DNA of 38,455 nucleotides from Acidobacteriaceae bacterium (GTDB lineage Bacteria > Acidobacteriota > Terriglobia > Terriglobales > Acidobacteriaceae), in NCBI GenBank assembly GCA_003133425.1, contig PKXI01000389.1, positions 23,095 to 61,549 on the forward strand. The letters are read 5' to 3'. Each line of letters opens with the position of its first letter. Within the stretch, counting starts at the first letter, position 1. Position numbers and translations under genes: made by a program. Below, piece by piece: positions 29,504 through 37,797 of the stretch. The notes under the pieces are model-generated. The model worked only from the letters and a program-made list of their open reading frames with translations, was not told the DNA's origin and did not search any database.

Positions 29504-30717
29504 TGGCCAATCTAGCAGGTATGCCCACCCTCGAAACGGCAAACGCCGCCAACGGCCAGCACATGGTCATCAATATGGGCCCGCAGCACCCCGCAACCCA
29601 TGGCGTTCTGCGCTTGGTGCTGGAGATTGACGGGGAAATCGTTGTCCGTGTCTACCCGGAGATCGGCTATTTGCACACGGGCATTGAAAAGACCTGCGAG
29701 GCCAAGTTCTACCAGCAGGTTGTGCCTCTTACCGACCGCATCAACTATCTTGACCCGCTGTCGAATAACCTGTGCTATGCCCTGGCGGTTGAAAAGCTGC
29801 TTGGTTTGGAAATCCCTGCAAAAGCACAATGGCTTCGTGTTCTGCTTGCCGAGTTGAGCCGCCTCAATTCTCACCTGATCTGGCTGGGCACGCACGCGAT
29901 GGACATCGGTGCGCTGACCGTCTTCCTCTACACCTTTAGGGAACGTGAAGACATTCTCCGTCTCTTCGAGGCTGTGGCCGGTCAGCGGATGATGACCAGC
30001 TACATCCGGATCGGCGGCCTTGCCATGGAGCCGCCGCTGGATTTCCTCCACCGCGTTCAGGACTTCATACAGACTTTCCCTGAAAAGATCGACGAGTACG
30101 CCAACCTTCTGACCGGCAACCCGATCTTCAGGAACCGTCTCAAGGGAGTTGGTTATCTATCCGCCGCGGACGCAGTTGCACTGGGCGTTACTGGGCCTCC
30201 GATGCGCGCTTCAGGCGTTGACTTCGACCTTCGCCGTGACATGCCTTACTGCGGCTACGAGAAATTTCAGTTCAAAGTGCCCGTCTCAACGGACGGCGAT
30301 TGCTGGGCGCGGTATGAAGTCAGGCTCGTGGAGATGCGCGAGAGTGTCAAGATTATTCAGCAAGCGTTGGACGGCATGCCGGAGGGACCGGTCAAAGCCG
30401 ACGCACCCAAGATTGTGCTGCCTGACCGCGAAAAGATGAAGACGCAGATGGAGGCCCTGATCCATCACTTTAAGATCGTTACCGAAGGGTTCGAGGTGCC
30501 TGCCGGCGAGGTGTATCAGGGTATTGAAGCGGGCCATGGCCAGACGGGCTACTATGTGGTTTCCGACGGCACGGCCAAACCTTATCGGGTTCACATGCGG
30601 TATCCGTCGTTTGCTACATTGCAGGCTCTTGAAACCATGTGCAAAGGGCGGATGTTGGCCGACCTGGTAGCTGTAATCGGGTCGATCGATATTGTGCTTG
30701 GGGAGATCGACCGTTGA
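29503..30717 (+). CDS. nuoD: NADH-quinone oxidoreductase subunit D
   Basis: NuoD carries much of the quinone-binding pocket. The product is 404 residues from the ATG at 29503, overlapping the nuoC stop by one base. Signatures are MVINMGPQHPATHGVLRLVLEIDGEIVVRVYPEIGYLHTGIEKTCE (with the quinone-contact His in HPATHG), LLAELSRLNSHLIWLGTHAMDIGALT, GVTGPPMRASGVDFDLRRDMPYCGYEKFQFKVP and the closing SFATLQALETMCKGRMLADLVAVIGSIDIVLGEIDR. Length and all motifs are normal. It lies 12 nt before a gene of unknown function, and nuoE follows only after that and a second unknown gene. Confidence 0.98.
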   Translation: MANLAGMPTLETANAANGQHMVINMGPQHPATHGVLRLVLEIDGEIVVRVYPEIGYLHTGIEKTCEAKFYQQVVPLTDRINYLDPLSNNLCYALAVEKLLGLEIPAKAQWLRVLLAELSRLNSHLIWLGTHAMDIGALTVFLYTFREREDILRLFEAVAGQRMMTSYIRIGGLAMEPPLDFLHRVQDFIQTFPEKIDEYANLLTGNPIFRNRLKGVGYLSAADAVALGVTGPPMRASGVDFDLRRDMPYCGYEKFQFKVPVSTDGDCWARYEVRLVEMRESVKIIQQALDGMPEGPVKADAPKIVLPDREKMKTQMEALIHHFKIVTEGFEVPAGEVYQGIEAGHGQTGYYVVSDGTAKPYRVHMRYPSFATLQALETMCKGRMLADLVAVIGSIDIVLGEIDR

Positions 30718-30729
30718 AGAAAGGGCCCC

Positions 30730-31206
30730 ATGGTTGATTACGAGAAGATAGCAGAAAAAGCAAGGATGAGGCAGGATGCTGCGACGTTGCCTCAGGTACG
30801 GCGGAATCAATTGGAAGCGAACGCGAAGGCTTTTTTCCAGCGCGTCTCGGCGCATATGGAAGAGGAGATGAAAAAAGCAAATGTCGCGCTTTGTAAGAGG
30901 AAGGCTGACACCATTGCTCGAAATCGACTGCCCAACTTCGAGGATGCCGTTTTTCTTACAATCGGGACCGAAGCGCTTTGCCGGGTGGAACTTGACCTTA
31001 AGACACGAATACCTCGAATCGCAGCTGTTATTATCGGTCCTCCTCATCGAGCCGAGATTGCTCGCAGGGTGTACATGCTTGCCATGGATGCATCGGGCAA
31101 AGAGATGCCGAATACGGGGAGAGCGGGATGGCCAACCCTGGGAGCCAGCCCAGAGGAGATTGCACAGCAGATCATTGCAGGTGTTGTCAGTGGCAGATTT
31201 GAATGA
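30730..31206 (+). CDS. unknown protein embedded in the nuo operon (158 residues)
   Basis: I do not recognise this 158-residue product. It starts at the ATG at 30730 with AAAGG about 5 nt upstream, 12 nt after nuoD. The first half is highly charged and helical (DYEKIAEKARMRQDAATLPQVRRNQLEANAKAFFQRVSAHMEEEMKKANVALCKRK). The second half alternates hydrophobic strands (FEDAVFLTIGTEALCRVELDLKTRIPRIAAVIIGPPHR) and ends in a Gly/Pro-rich stretch and a helix (ASPEEIAQQIIAGVVSGRFE). No signal peptide, membrane helix or Fe-S motif is visible. It overlaps the next unknown gene by 17 nt. Its codon use is slightly more AT-rich than nuoD. It could be an accessory or assembly factor, or an insertion. Confidence 0.6.
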   Translation: MVDYEKIAEKARMRQDAATLPQVRRNQLEANAKAFFQRVSAHMEEEMKKANVALCKRKADTIARNRLPNFEDAVFLTIGTEALCRVELDLKTRIPRIAAVIIGPPHRAEIARRVYMLAMDASGKEMPNTGRAGWPTLGASPEEIAQQIIAGVVSGRFE

Positions 31207-31513
31207 ACCCGGCGCCGATGTCTGCTTTGAATTGTGGATCTCACTTGCGTCGTTGCTTCGCAGCTACACCGCACTCCACGGGTTGAACGGCAACCGGCAG
31301 GCAACGGTTGAACTGAGTGATGAGAGGATTGTTGTAAGCCACGGCTCTAAGCAGCTGCATTTGGAACGCATGGGTGCATCGATAATCTGGAAGCGCGAAG
31401 ATGGAAGCCGGGGGACGCTGAAGTTGACGGAGACGGGACAATTGCGCAGTAACTCGGACGAGGAAGAGATGGACCTGGCAGCAGAAGCATGGGCGCGGGG
31501 GTTGATGCAATGA
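31190..31513 (+). CDS. unknown protein embedded in the nuo operon (107 residues)
   Basis: The reading frame is open from 30881, but the part before about 31181 is the shadow of the preceding gene. I place the start at the GTG at 31190 (AGG 8 nt upstream); GTG 31181 or TTG 31184 are also possible. The 107-residue product has FELWISLASLLRSYTALHGLNGNRQATVELSDERIVVSHGSKQLHLERMGASIIWKREDGSRGTLKLTETGQLRS, a small mixed alpha/beta protein with beta strands, and then an acidic tail. No family is recognised. Its TGA overlaps the ATG of nuoE (ATGA), so it is coupled to nuoE, which argues that it is a true, long-standing member of the operon. Confidence 0.5.
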   Translation: MADLNEPGADVCFELWISLASLLRSYTALHGLNGNRQATVELSDERIVVSHGSKQLHLERMGASIIWKREDGSRGTLKLTETGQLRSNSDEEEMDLAAEAWARGLMQ

Positions 31514-32031
31514 GTCCTGAAACTATGACGCTCTTTTCGGCCAAGCTGGCGGCGCGCTTCGACGCAATGGTCGAGAAGTATCCAGTGAAGCGCTCTGCGC
31601 TGATTCCCATGCTGCTCTATGCGCAGGATGAGGTGGGCTATCTCTCGGACGCGGTAATTGCTGAAGTTGCTGTGCGCATCGGGATCACAGAGCTCGACGT
31701 CCGCAATGTGGCCACGTACTACTCCATGCTCCGCTTCAAGCCGGCAGGCATATTCAACATCCAGGTCTGCACCAACATCAGTTGCATGCTGCGCGGAGCC
31801 TACGATGTCTACGAGCGGTTCCAGGAAGAGCTTCACATCGGGCATAAAGGCGTGACACCTGACGGAATTTTTTCTCTTGAGGAAGTGGAGTGCATTGGAG
31901 CCTGCTGCTGGGCGCCTGCCATCCAGATCAACTACGACTTTCTTGACGAGCTGACACCCGAGTTGGTGACCGGAATCCTTGACGGCTATCGTGGCCGGGT
32001 CCAGGAAACAGCGGAGGCGCACGATGTCTAG
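31510..32031 (+). CDS. nuoE: NADH-quinone oxidoreductase subunit E
   Basis: NuoE holds the [2Fe-2S] cluster N1a in the NADH-oxidising module. The product is 173 residues from the ATG at 31510, overlapping the previous stop (ATGA), with GGGGG upstream. The cluster ligands are C87 and C92 (VCTNISCML) and C128 and C132 (ECIGACCWAP). The N-terminal helical part has SALIPMLLYAQDEVGYLS and ITELDVRNVATYYSMLRFKP, the family's l...q...Gyl...a......l......v.yfys.f.. pattern. It overlaps nuoF by 8 nt. Together with NuoF and NuoG it forms the electron-input module. Confidence 0.97.
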   Translation: MSPETMTLFSAKLAARFDAMVEKYPVKRSALIPMLLYAQDEVGYLSDAVIAEVAVRIGITELDVRNVATYYSMLRFKPAGIFNIQVCTNISCMLRGAYDVYERFQEELHIGHKGVTPDGIFSLEEVECIGACCWAPAIQINYDFLDELTPELVTGILDGYRGRVQETAEAHDV

Positions 32032-33334
32032 GCTCGTCTCTCACCCCGATGAGGTCAAGATCGTCTCTCGCCGTTTTGGGCTCGGCGCAGCAAACATCAA
32101 CCGCTATATCGAGCTGGGCGGCTACGCTTCCGCAAAGAAATGCCTCGAACAGGGGCCGGACTGGATCATCAATGAGATGAAAGCCAGCAACCTTCGTGGC
32201 CGCGGCGGCGCGGGATTCCCCGCTGGTATGAAGTGGTCGTTCGTGCCCAAGCAGTCGGCCAAGCCAAAATACGTCCTGGTCAACGGCGACGAAAGCGAAC
32301 CTGGGACATGCAAAGACCACTTGATTTTCCTGCACGATCCTCATGCAGTGATTGAGGGTACGATTATCGCCGGCCTGGCTATCGGCGCCAAGGTAGGATT
32401 CATTTACCTGCGCGGAGAGTATCGCTATCTTCTCAGAATCATGACGAAGGCAGTATCCGATGCGTACTCAAAGGGATTTCTGGGCAAGAACATCTTCGGC
32501 TCCGAGACCGAGTTTCAGGTGATCACCCATACCGGCGCAGGCGCCTATGAAGTAGGCGAAGAGTCGGCGCTGATGGAGTCGCTGGAAGGCAAGCGAGGAG
32601 TGCCGCGCATCAAGCCTCCGTTCCCGGCAGTCGTCGGCCTTTACGGCGGCCCAACGGTGATCAACAATGCGGAGACCATTGCCTCAGTTCCGCACGTGAT
32701 TGAGATGGGTGCGGCAGCCTATGCCGCGGTGGGGTCATCGCGAAATGGTGGAACGCGATTGTTCAGTGTCAGCGGCCACGTCGAGCGGCCCGGCGTCTAC
32801 GAACTGCCCATGGGCTACAACCTCAAGAAGATCGTTTACGACGTGGCCGGCGGCGTTCGCGGCGGGCGCAAGCTCAAGGCCGTGGTTCCCGGCGGTTCTT
32901 CGACCCCCGTGCTTCTCCCCGAGGAGATTGAAAATCTCGGCATGGACTTCGACCAGGTCGGCAAAGCCGGCTCCATGCTCGGCTCAGCAGGTGTCGTAGT
33001 CATCGACGATCAGACCTGCATGGTCGAATTCGCGCTGCGGACTATTAGTTTTTACCAACACGAAAGCTGCGGCTGGTGTATTCCCTGCCGCGAAGGTACT
33101 GACTGGCTGAAGAAGTCGCTGACGCGTTTCCACGCCGGATTTGGCGAGGCCAAGGATATCGACAACATCCAATACCTGGCGGAAAACATGTTGGGCCGTA
33201 CCTTCTGCCCGCTGGGTGATGCCGCGGCAATGCCGACGATTGCCTTTGTGAAGAAATTCCGCAAGGAGTTCGAGGATCACCTGAACGGCAAGCCTTGCCC
33301 GTTCGCAAAACATGTTGAACTGGCCGTAATTTAA
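32024..33334 (+). CDS. nuoF: NADH-quinone oxidoreductase subunit F
   Basis: NuoF binds NADH and FMN and carries cluster N3. The product is 436 residues from the ATG at 32024, which has GGAGG 6 nt upstream and overlaps the nuoE end. A longer frame from 31979 is unlikely. NuoF signatures include LRGRGGAGFPAGMKWSF (NADH site, near residue 55-72), VLVNGDESEPGTCKDHLIF (FMN site), GAGAYEVGEESALMESLEG and the Fe-S ligands ESCGWCIPCREGTDW and TFCPLGDAAAMP. Length is normal. nuoG follows after 16 nt. Confidence 0.98.
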   Translation: MSRLVSHPDEVKIVSRRFGLGAANINRYIELGGYASAKKCLEQGPDWIINEMKASNLRGRGGAGFPAGMKWSFVPKQSAKPKYVLVNGDESEPGTCKDHLIFLHDPHAVIEGTIIAGLAIGAKVGFIYLRGEYRYLLRIMTKAVSDAYSKGFLGKNIFGSETEFQVITHTGAGAYEVGEESALMESLEGKRGVPRIKPPFPAVVGLYGGPTVINNAETIASVPHVIEMGAAAYAAVGSSRNGGTRLFSVSGHVERPGVYELPMGYNLKKIVYDVAGGVRGGRKLKAVVPGGSSTPVLLPEEIENLGMDFDQVGKAGSMLGSAGVVVIDDQTCMVEFALRTISFYQHESCGWCIPCREGTDWLKKSLTRFHAGFGEAKDIDNIQYLAENMLGRTFCPLGDAAAMPTIAFVKKFRKEFEDHLNGKPCPFAKHVELAVI

Positions 33335-33350
33335 CGGGCGCTGGAGACGA

Positions 33351-35675
33351 ATGGCAGACGTAACTTTCACAGTCGATGGAAAGATCCTTACCGCTCCGGC
33401 CGGGACGTTGCTGATTGATGCCTGCCGCAAAGCGGGCATCGAGATTCCAGCCTTCTGCTACTACCCAGGGCTCAGCTTGCAAGCGGCCTGCCGCATGTGC
33501 GTAGTGCGTCAGGACAAGGTGGGCAAACTGCAGACGGCTTGTACCACTACCGTCGCAGAGGGACAGGTCTTCATCACCGAGTCCGCTGAAATCGCGCAGG
33601 CTCGCAAGGCTACCATCCAACTTCTACTCGGCAACCACCCGCTTGATTGTCCGGTGTGCGACGCCGGCGGCGAGTGCGAACTCCAGGACATGACCTTCAA
33701 GTACGGCGCAGGCGAGAGCCTCTACGCCGAGGCCAAGCAGCATCGCGAAGAACAGCAGTGGTCTCCGGCTGTTTACTTTGATCGTCCGCGCTGCATTCTC
33801 TGCTACCGCTGCGTTCGCATGTGCGGCGAAGGCATGGACGTATGGGCGCTTGGTGTGCAGAATCGCGGCGTCAGTTCGGTGATTGCTCCCAATGGAGGCG
33901 ACCAACTGGACTGCGAACAGTGCGGCATGTGCATCGATGTCTGCCCCGTGGGTGCACTCACCAGCGGCAGTTATCGTTACAAGACGCGGCCCTGGGAGAT
34001 GAATCACGTCTCCACCGTTTGCACGCACTGCGCCGACGGCTGCAAGGTCACGCTGGGTGTCCGGCAATCCAACGATGGCTCTCAGATTGTCCGGGCGGAC
34101 AATCGCGACAAGAGCGGAATTAACGGCGACTTCCTCTGCGCGAAGGGCCGTTTCGGTTTTGATTTTGTAGATAGCCCCAAACGGCTGACGACCCCGCTTG
34201 TACGAAATGCTCAGGGCAAGCTTGAGCCGGCTACCTGGGAACACGCCCTGCGTACCGCGGGAAACAAGCTGAAGGAGATTCGCGACAGCCGTGGTGGCGC
34301 TGCCATCGGCGTCATCGGCTCCAATCGCACGACGAACGAAGAGAACTATCTGCTGCAGAAGTTCGCGCGGACGATTCTAACCACCAACAACATCGATCAC
34401 GAGCGCACCACTGCATACGCGGAGTTTGCTCGCGCCCTCGCTGGACACCCCGGAAGAACAGCTGGTCTTAGCGACATCGCTGGCGCTTGCGCCATTCTGC
34501 TTGTAGGCGGTAACCCCACTGAAGAGCATCCGCTTCTGGCCTGGACGCTGCGCACGAATGTCCGACTAAATCGCGCACGGCTCTATATCGCGAACTCCGA
34601 ACCCATCAAGCTTGAGCGCCAGGCCAAAGCCACCCAGTTGCTTCCTCTCGACGGCTACACCGAACTGGCTGCGCTTCTTGGGAAGGGCGAGACTGACCTT
34701 AGCAAGACGGTGCAGGCTGAGGAATCGCTGGTCGTCATTTTCGGCCAGGAGTGCGGAGGCCAAGCCACTGCCGATCTGGTTGCGTGGGGGCTGAAACGTG
34801 CCAATGTCCGTTTCGCTTTCCTCGGCGACCACTCCAATTCACGTGGCGCGGCCGACATGGGCCTCTTCCCTGACCTGTTGCCCGGTTATGTGCCGGTGAC
34901 GGCTCCCGGGGCGTTTGCAGAATACCCAGGGCTGCCTGCATCTCCCGGCAAGTCGCTTCCAGAGATTGTTGCCGCAGGCGCCAGCGGCGAACTGGGTGCG
35001 CTGCTTGTAGTTGGAGCCAATCCTGTTCCCAGGCTGGCTGCAAACTCCCCGGCGCTGAGAAACACATTTCTCATTGTGCAGGACCTCTTTCTCACAGAGA
35101 CCGCGGCTCTCGCCGATGTTGTGTTGCCTGCCGCCAGTCTTTACGAAAAGTCCGGCACTGTTACCAATACCTACGGCGATGTGCAGCTGGTGAAGAAGGC
35201 TGCCGACCGCGCTGGCGTGAAGCCGGATTTCGAGATTCTGGTGCGGCTCGCGGATGCAATGGGCGCCGATGTTAAGACTCTTGTCCCCTTTGGCAAGGGC
35301 GGCGTGACGGGCGATCTCGGACAATCTCGCGGCGCGCAAGCTGGCGAAGCCGATCAGCACTCTGTCTGGCTGGCTGCCAACAATCTCGAACCACGGCTTA
35401 GCCCCTTCGATCCACTTGCACTATTAGACGAGATTGCCAGGTTGGTTCCAGGCTATGTGCTGGATCGGGTCAATCTCTTCGGCGGCAACGCTGTCAAGAC
35501 TGAGCCCGGAGAAGGACCAGGCTTTGTGCCGATCTCGGCACTGAATGGTTCCGATCTTGTGGTTCCCACACACGACACTTTATTCACTTCCGGAACGCTG
35601 GGACAATACAGCCCCGCGCTCCGCCAACTCAAAGAGCATCAGGTGCATGAAGTGGCGGGGGCTGCGGCAGATTGA
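33351..35675 (+). CDS. nuoG: NADH-quinone oxidoreductase subunit G
   Basis: NuoG is the largest hydrophilic subunit and carries several Fe-S clusters. The product has 774 residues; the ATG at 33351 has GGAG 4 nt upstream. Ligands are visible in order: [2Fe-2S] C36, C47, C50, C64; His-Cys3 cluster H96, C100, C103, C109; [4Fe-4S] C148, C151, C154, C158 and C188, C191, C194, C198; and a further CxxCxxxC set, C224, C227, C231, with C263, which corresponds to the N7 cluster present in only some bacteria (spacing before the last Cys is longer than the usual 27). The rest is a molybdopterin-oxidoreductase-like domain that has lost its cofactor, as in other NuoG. The next gene, nuoH, follows after 109 nt. 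Confidence 0.97.
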   Translation: MADVTFTVDGKILTAPAGTLLIDACRKAGIEIPAFCYYPGLSLQAACRMCVVRQDKVGKLQTACTTTVAEGQVFITESAEIAQARKATIQLLLGNHPLDCPVCDAGGECELQDMTFKYGAGESLYAEAKQHREEQQWSPAVYFDRPRCILCYRCVRMCGEGMDVWALGVQNRGVSSVIAPNGGDQLDCEQCGMCIDVCPVGALTSGSYRYKTRPWEMNHVSTVCTHCADGCKVTLGVRQSNDGSQIVRADNRDKSGINGDFLCAKGRFGFDFVDSPKRLTTPLVRNAQGKLEPATWEHALRTAGNKLKEIRDSRGGAAIGVIGSNRTTNEENYLLQKFARTILTTNNIDHERTTAYAEFARALAGHPGRTAGLSDIAGACAILLVGGNPTEEHPLLAWTLRTNVRLNRARLYIANSEPIKLERQAKATQLLPLDGYTELAALLGKGETDLSKTVQAEESLVVIFGQECGGQATADLVAWGLKRANVRFAFLGDHSNSRGAADMGLFPDLLPGYVPVTAPGAFAEYPGLPASPGKSLPEIVAAGASGELGALLVVGANPVPRLAANSPALRNTFLIVQDLFLTETAALADVVLPAASLYEKSGTVTNTYGDVQLVKKAADRAGVKPDFEILVRLADAMGADVKTLVPFGKGGVTGDLGQSRGAQAGEADQHSVWLAANNLEPRLSPFDPLALLDEIARLVPGYVLDRVNLFGGNAVKTEPGEGPGFVPISALNGSDLVVPTHDTLFTSGTLGQYSPALRQLKEHQVHEVAGAAAD

Positions 35676-35720
35676 ACGAGTCGAAATGGATTTGCATTGA
35701 AATGAACGAAGAACAACCGC

Positions 35721-35758
35721 GGGTCCTTTGACTTCGCTACGCTTCGCTCAGGATGACA
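35721..35758. repeat. intergenic repeat-like sequence between nuoG and nuoH
   Basis: The phrase GGTCCTTTGACTTCGC, then TACGCTTCGCTCAGGATGAC, resembles a repeat that I have seen between genes in many bacterial genomes (TCCTTCGACT...CGCTCAGGATGACA). TCCT and AGGA can close an imperfect hairpin. It sits in the 109-nt nuoG-nuoH gap of an otherwise compact operon. I cannot run a search to confirm copy number. Confidence 0.45.
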
Positions 35759-35784
35759 ACTTGGAATGTAAAGGTTGAAGGCAA

Positions 35785-36831
35785 GTGACAATTTTAGAAT
35801 TTTTCCTGTGGAGCCTGCTCAAGGTGGCCGTGATCACGGTGGTGATGCTGCTTGGCGTCGCCTATACCGTGCTTCTGGAGCGCAAGCTCGTCGGCCGCAT
35901 CCAGAACCGCTGGGGACCCAGCCGCGTCGGGCCCTTCGGTCTATTGCAGCCGCTGGTTGATGGAGCCAAGTCCTTTCTTAAAGAGGACCTGATTCCCACA
36001 GGAGTTTACAAGCCGCTCTATCTGCTTGCTCCTATCATTGCGCTGGGCTGCGCGCTTATCTCTATTGCCGTAATTCCCTTTGGCGAGCCGAAGATTGGGC
36101 CACACGGCTTCGACCTGTTTGAAATCGCCAACGTCAACATCGGCCTGCTGGTCATCCTCGGTATCACTTCAATCGGCGTCTACGGTATCGCGCTCGCCGG
36201 CTGGGCGTCGAACAACAAGTATTCGCTGCTCGGCGCGCTCCGCTCTTCCGCTCAGTTGATCAGTTACGAGCTGGCCCTTGGCCTCTCGCTGGTCGGGGTC
36301 GTTCTCCGCGCCGGGTCGCTCAATCTTCGCACCATCGTCGAGCAACAAGCCACGCTCGGCGTGGCTACCTGGAACATCTTTGGCGGAGGCCAGTTCCTTG
36401 CCTTCTTTATCTACCTCATGGCCGCCTATGCCGAGACCAATCGCTCGCCCTTCGATCTACCCGAAGCCGAAAGCGAACTCACCGGCGGCTATCACACCGA
36501 ATACAGTTCCATGAAGTTCGCCATGTTTTTCATGGCCGAGTACGCCAACATGATCAACGTGGGGTGCGTGGCGACGCTGCTCTTTTTCGGCGGTTGGACC
36601 AGCCCCTTCGGCAACCTCATTGAGCCGCCGCAGAACATCTTTGTCCATGCCCTGATGCCTATTTTCTGGTTCGTATTCAAGGTCTTCTGCTTTCTGTTTC
36701 TCTATGTGTGGGTACGTGGCACGCTGCCGCGTTTCCGCTATGACCAACTGATGAACTACGGATGGCGAATTCTGATGCCGCTCGCCATCCTCAACATTGT
36801 GGGGACGAGCCTCTGGCTTGCCTACCGTTGA
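35785..36831 (+). CDS. nuoH: NADH-quinone oxidoreductase subunit H
   Basis: NuoH is the membrane subunit that shapes the quinone tunnel with NuoB and NuoD. The product is 348 residues, normal length, with about eight membrane helices. Signatures include LLERKLVGRIQNRWGPSRVGPFGLLQPLVDGAKSFLKEDLIP, SNNKYSLLGALRSSAQLISYELALGLSLVGVVL and AAYAETNRSPFDLPEAESELTGGYHTEYSSMKFAMFFMAEYANM. The start is a GTG at 35785 with AAGG nearby; no ATG fits. In standard operons nuoI follows directly. Here the next 118 nt hold a hairpin and no gene, and nuoJ comes next. Confidence 0.98.
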   Translation: MTILEFFLWSLLKVAVITVVMLLGVAYTVLLERKLVGRIQNRWGPSRVGPFGLLQPLVDGAKSFLKEDLIPTGVYKPLYLLAPIIALGCALISIAVIPFGEPKIGPHGFDLFEIANVNIGLLVILGITSIGVYGIALAGWASNNKYSLLGALRSSAQLISYELALGLSLVGVVLRAGSLNLRTIVEQQATLGVATWNIFGGGQFLAFFIYLMAAYAETNRSPFDLPEAESELTGGYHTEYSSMKFAMFFMAEYANMINVGCVATLLFFGGWTSPFGNLIEPPQNIFVHALMPIFWFVFKVFCFLFLYVWVRGTLPRFRYDQLMNYGWRILMPLAILNIVGTSLWLAYR

Positions 36832-36840
36832 TTTACAATC

Positions 36841-36886
36841 GGGAAGGATTTCAGCGATTTGAATCGCTTGCTCTATTGTCCTTCCC
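36841..36886 (+). repeat. nested hairpin in the nuoH-nuoJ gap, where nuoI is missing
   Basis: GGGAAGGA (36841-36848) pairs with TCCTTCCC (36879-36886). Inside it AGCGAT (36853-36858) pairs with ATCGCT (36863-36868). Fourteen bases later a run of seven T's (36900-36906) follows GGCCGGC. Distance and layout are not those of a standard terminator, but partial termination or processing before nuoJ is possible. There is no trace of nuoI coding sequence in 36832-36949. Confidence 0.5.
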
Positions 36887-36949
36887 CTAACCGGCCGGCT
36901 TTTTTTACCGGATCGAGGTCGAACGCCAAGGCCCGTACGCTAGGAAACG

Positions 36950-37480
36950 ATGCACCTTATTCTATTTCTTCTCTTTGCCGGATTCTGCGTGGCCGGGGCC
37001 ATCAACCTCCTGCTCCAGAGCCATCCCATAAGCAGTGCCCTCTCGCTGGTTGTGGTGATGACCTCGCTGGCCGTGCTTTATCTGCTACTGGGCGCGGAGT
37101 TTCTGGCCGCTGCGCAGGTGATCGTCTACTCTGGCGCCATCATGGTGCTGTTCACATTCGTCGTCATGCTGCTCAATGCAGGCCGCGAGGAGCGCACTCT
37201 TGGCAGCCGTGCGGCTCGCGCAGTAGGGTTTCCCGCCGTCGTAGCCATTCTTGCCGTACTTGCAACGCTTATTCTTCGCGCGCAGGGCCTTGGTGTCGCC
37301 GCACTGAGTGACGGCATCACCTCCACTGAGGACCTTAGCCGCGTACTCTTCCACGAGCTACTGTTGCCGTTTGAAGTCACTTCCATACTCATCCTCATCG
37401 CAATTCTGGGTGCGGTTGCGCTGGCACGTCAGGGCGACGGAGAATCCCATGGAAGCGGAGAAAGGACGGCCGGCAAATGA
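36950..37480 (+). CDS. nuoJ: NADH-quinone oxidoreductase subunit J
   Basis: The product is 176 residues with about five membrane helices, a proton-channel-related membrane subunit of complex I. The ATG at 36950 has AGGAA about 4-6 nt upstream. The family pattern is clear in [71 protein letters not shown] (conserved [23 protein letters not shown]). The C-terminal loop and the last helix ([23 protein letters not shown]) fit as well. It overlaps nuoK by four bases (ATGA). Confidence 0.97.
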   Translation: MHLILFLLFAGFCVAGAINLLLQSHPISSALSLVVVMTSLAVLYLLLGAEFLAAAQVIVYSGAIMVLFTFVVMLLNAGREERTLGSRAARAVGFPAVVAILAVLATLILRAQGLGVAALSDGITSTEDLSRVLFHELLLPFEVTSILILIAILGAVALARQGDGESHGSGERTAGK

Positions 37481-37797
37481 ATCTTTTTTATCAGGAAGTC
37501 CCGCTAGCCTGGTACCTGCTGCTCAGCGCGGTGTTGTTTTCGCTCGGCGTCCTTGGGTTCCTCATCAAGCGCAACCTGATCACCGTTTTCATGTCGATTG
37601 AGCTGATGCTCAACGCTGTCAATCTTTCCTTTGTGACCTTCGCTCACCAGTGGCATGCGGTGAAAGGTCAGATCTTCGTCTTCTTTGTCATGATGGTTGC
37701 CGCCGCTGAAGCTGCTGTCGGCCTGGCCATCATTATTGCCGTTTTTCGCGCCCGTGCAACCCTGGCCGTCGACCGTATCGACCTGATGAAACTATGA
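37477..37797 (+). CDS. nuoK: NADH-quinone oxidoreductase subunit K
   Basis: The product is 106 residues with three membrane helices and is an antiporter-like membrane subunit. The two conserved glutamates are present in [20 protein letters not shown] (helix 2) and [20 protein letters not shown] (helix 3), matching E36 and E72 of E. coli NuoK. The ATG at 37477 overlaps the nuoJ stop and has AAGGA upstream. Its own stop overlaps the nuoL ATG (ATGA). Confidence 0.97.
   Translation: MNLFYQEVPLAWYLLLSAVLFSLGVLGFLIKRNLITVFMSIELMLNAVNLSFVTFAHQWHAVKGQIFVFFVMMVAAAEAAVGLAIIIAVFRARATLAVDRIDLMKL

Noticed and set aside
30881..31189. Upstream part of the frame that contains the 107-residue gene
   Set aside because: It is the shadow of the 158-residue gene in another frame. 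Only the part after about 31190 shows independent protein-like character.
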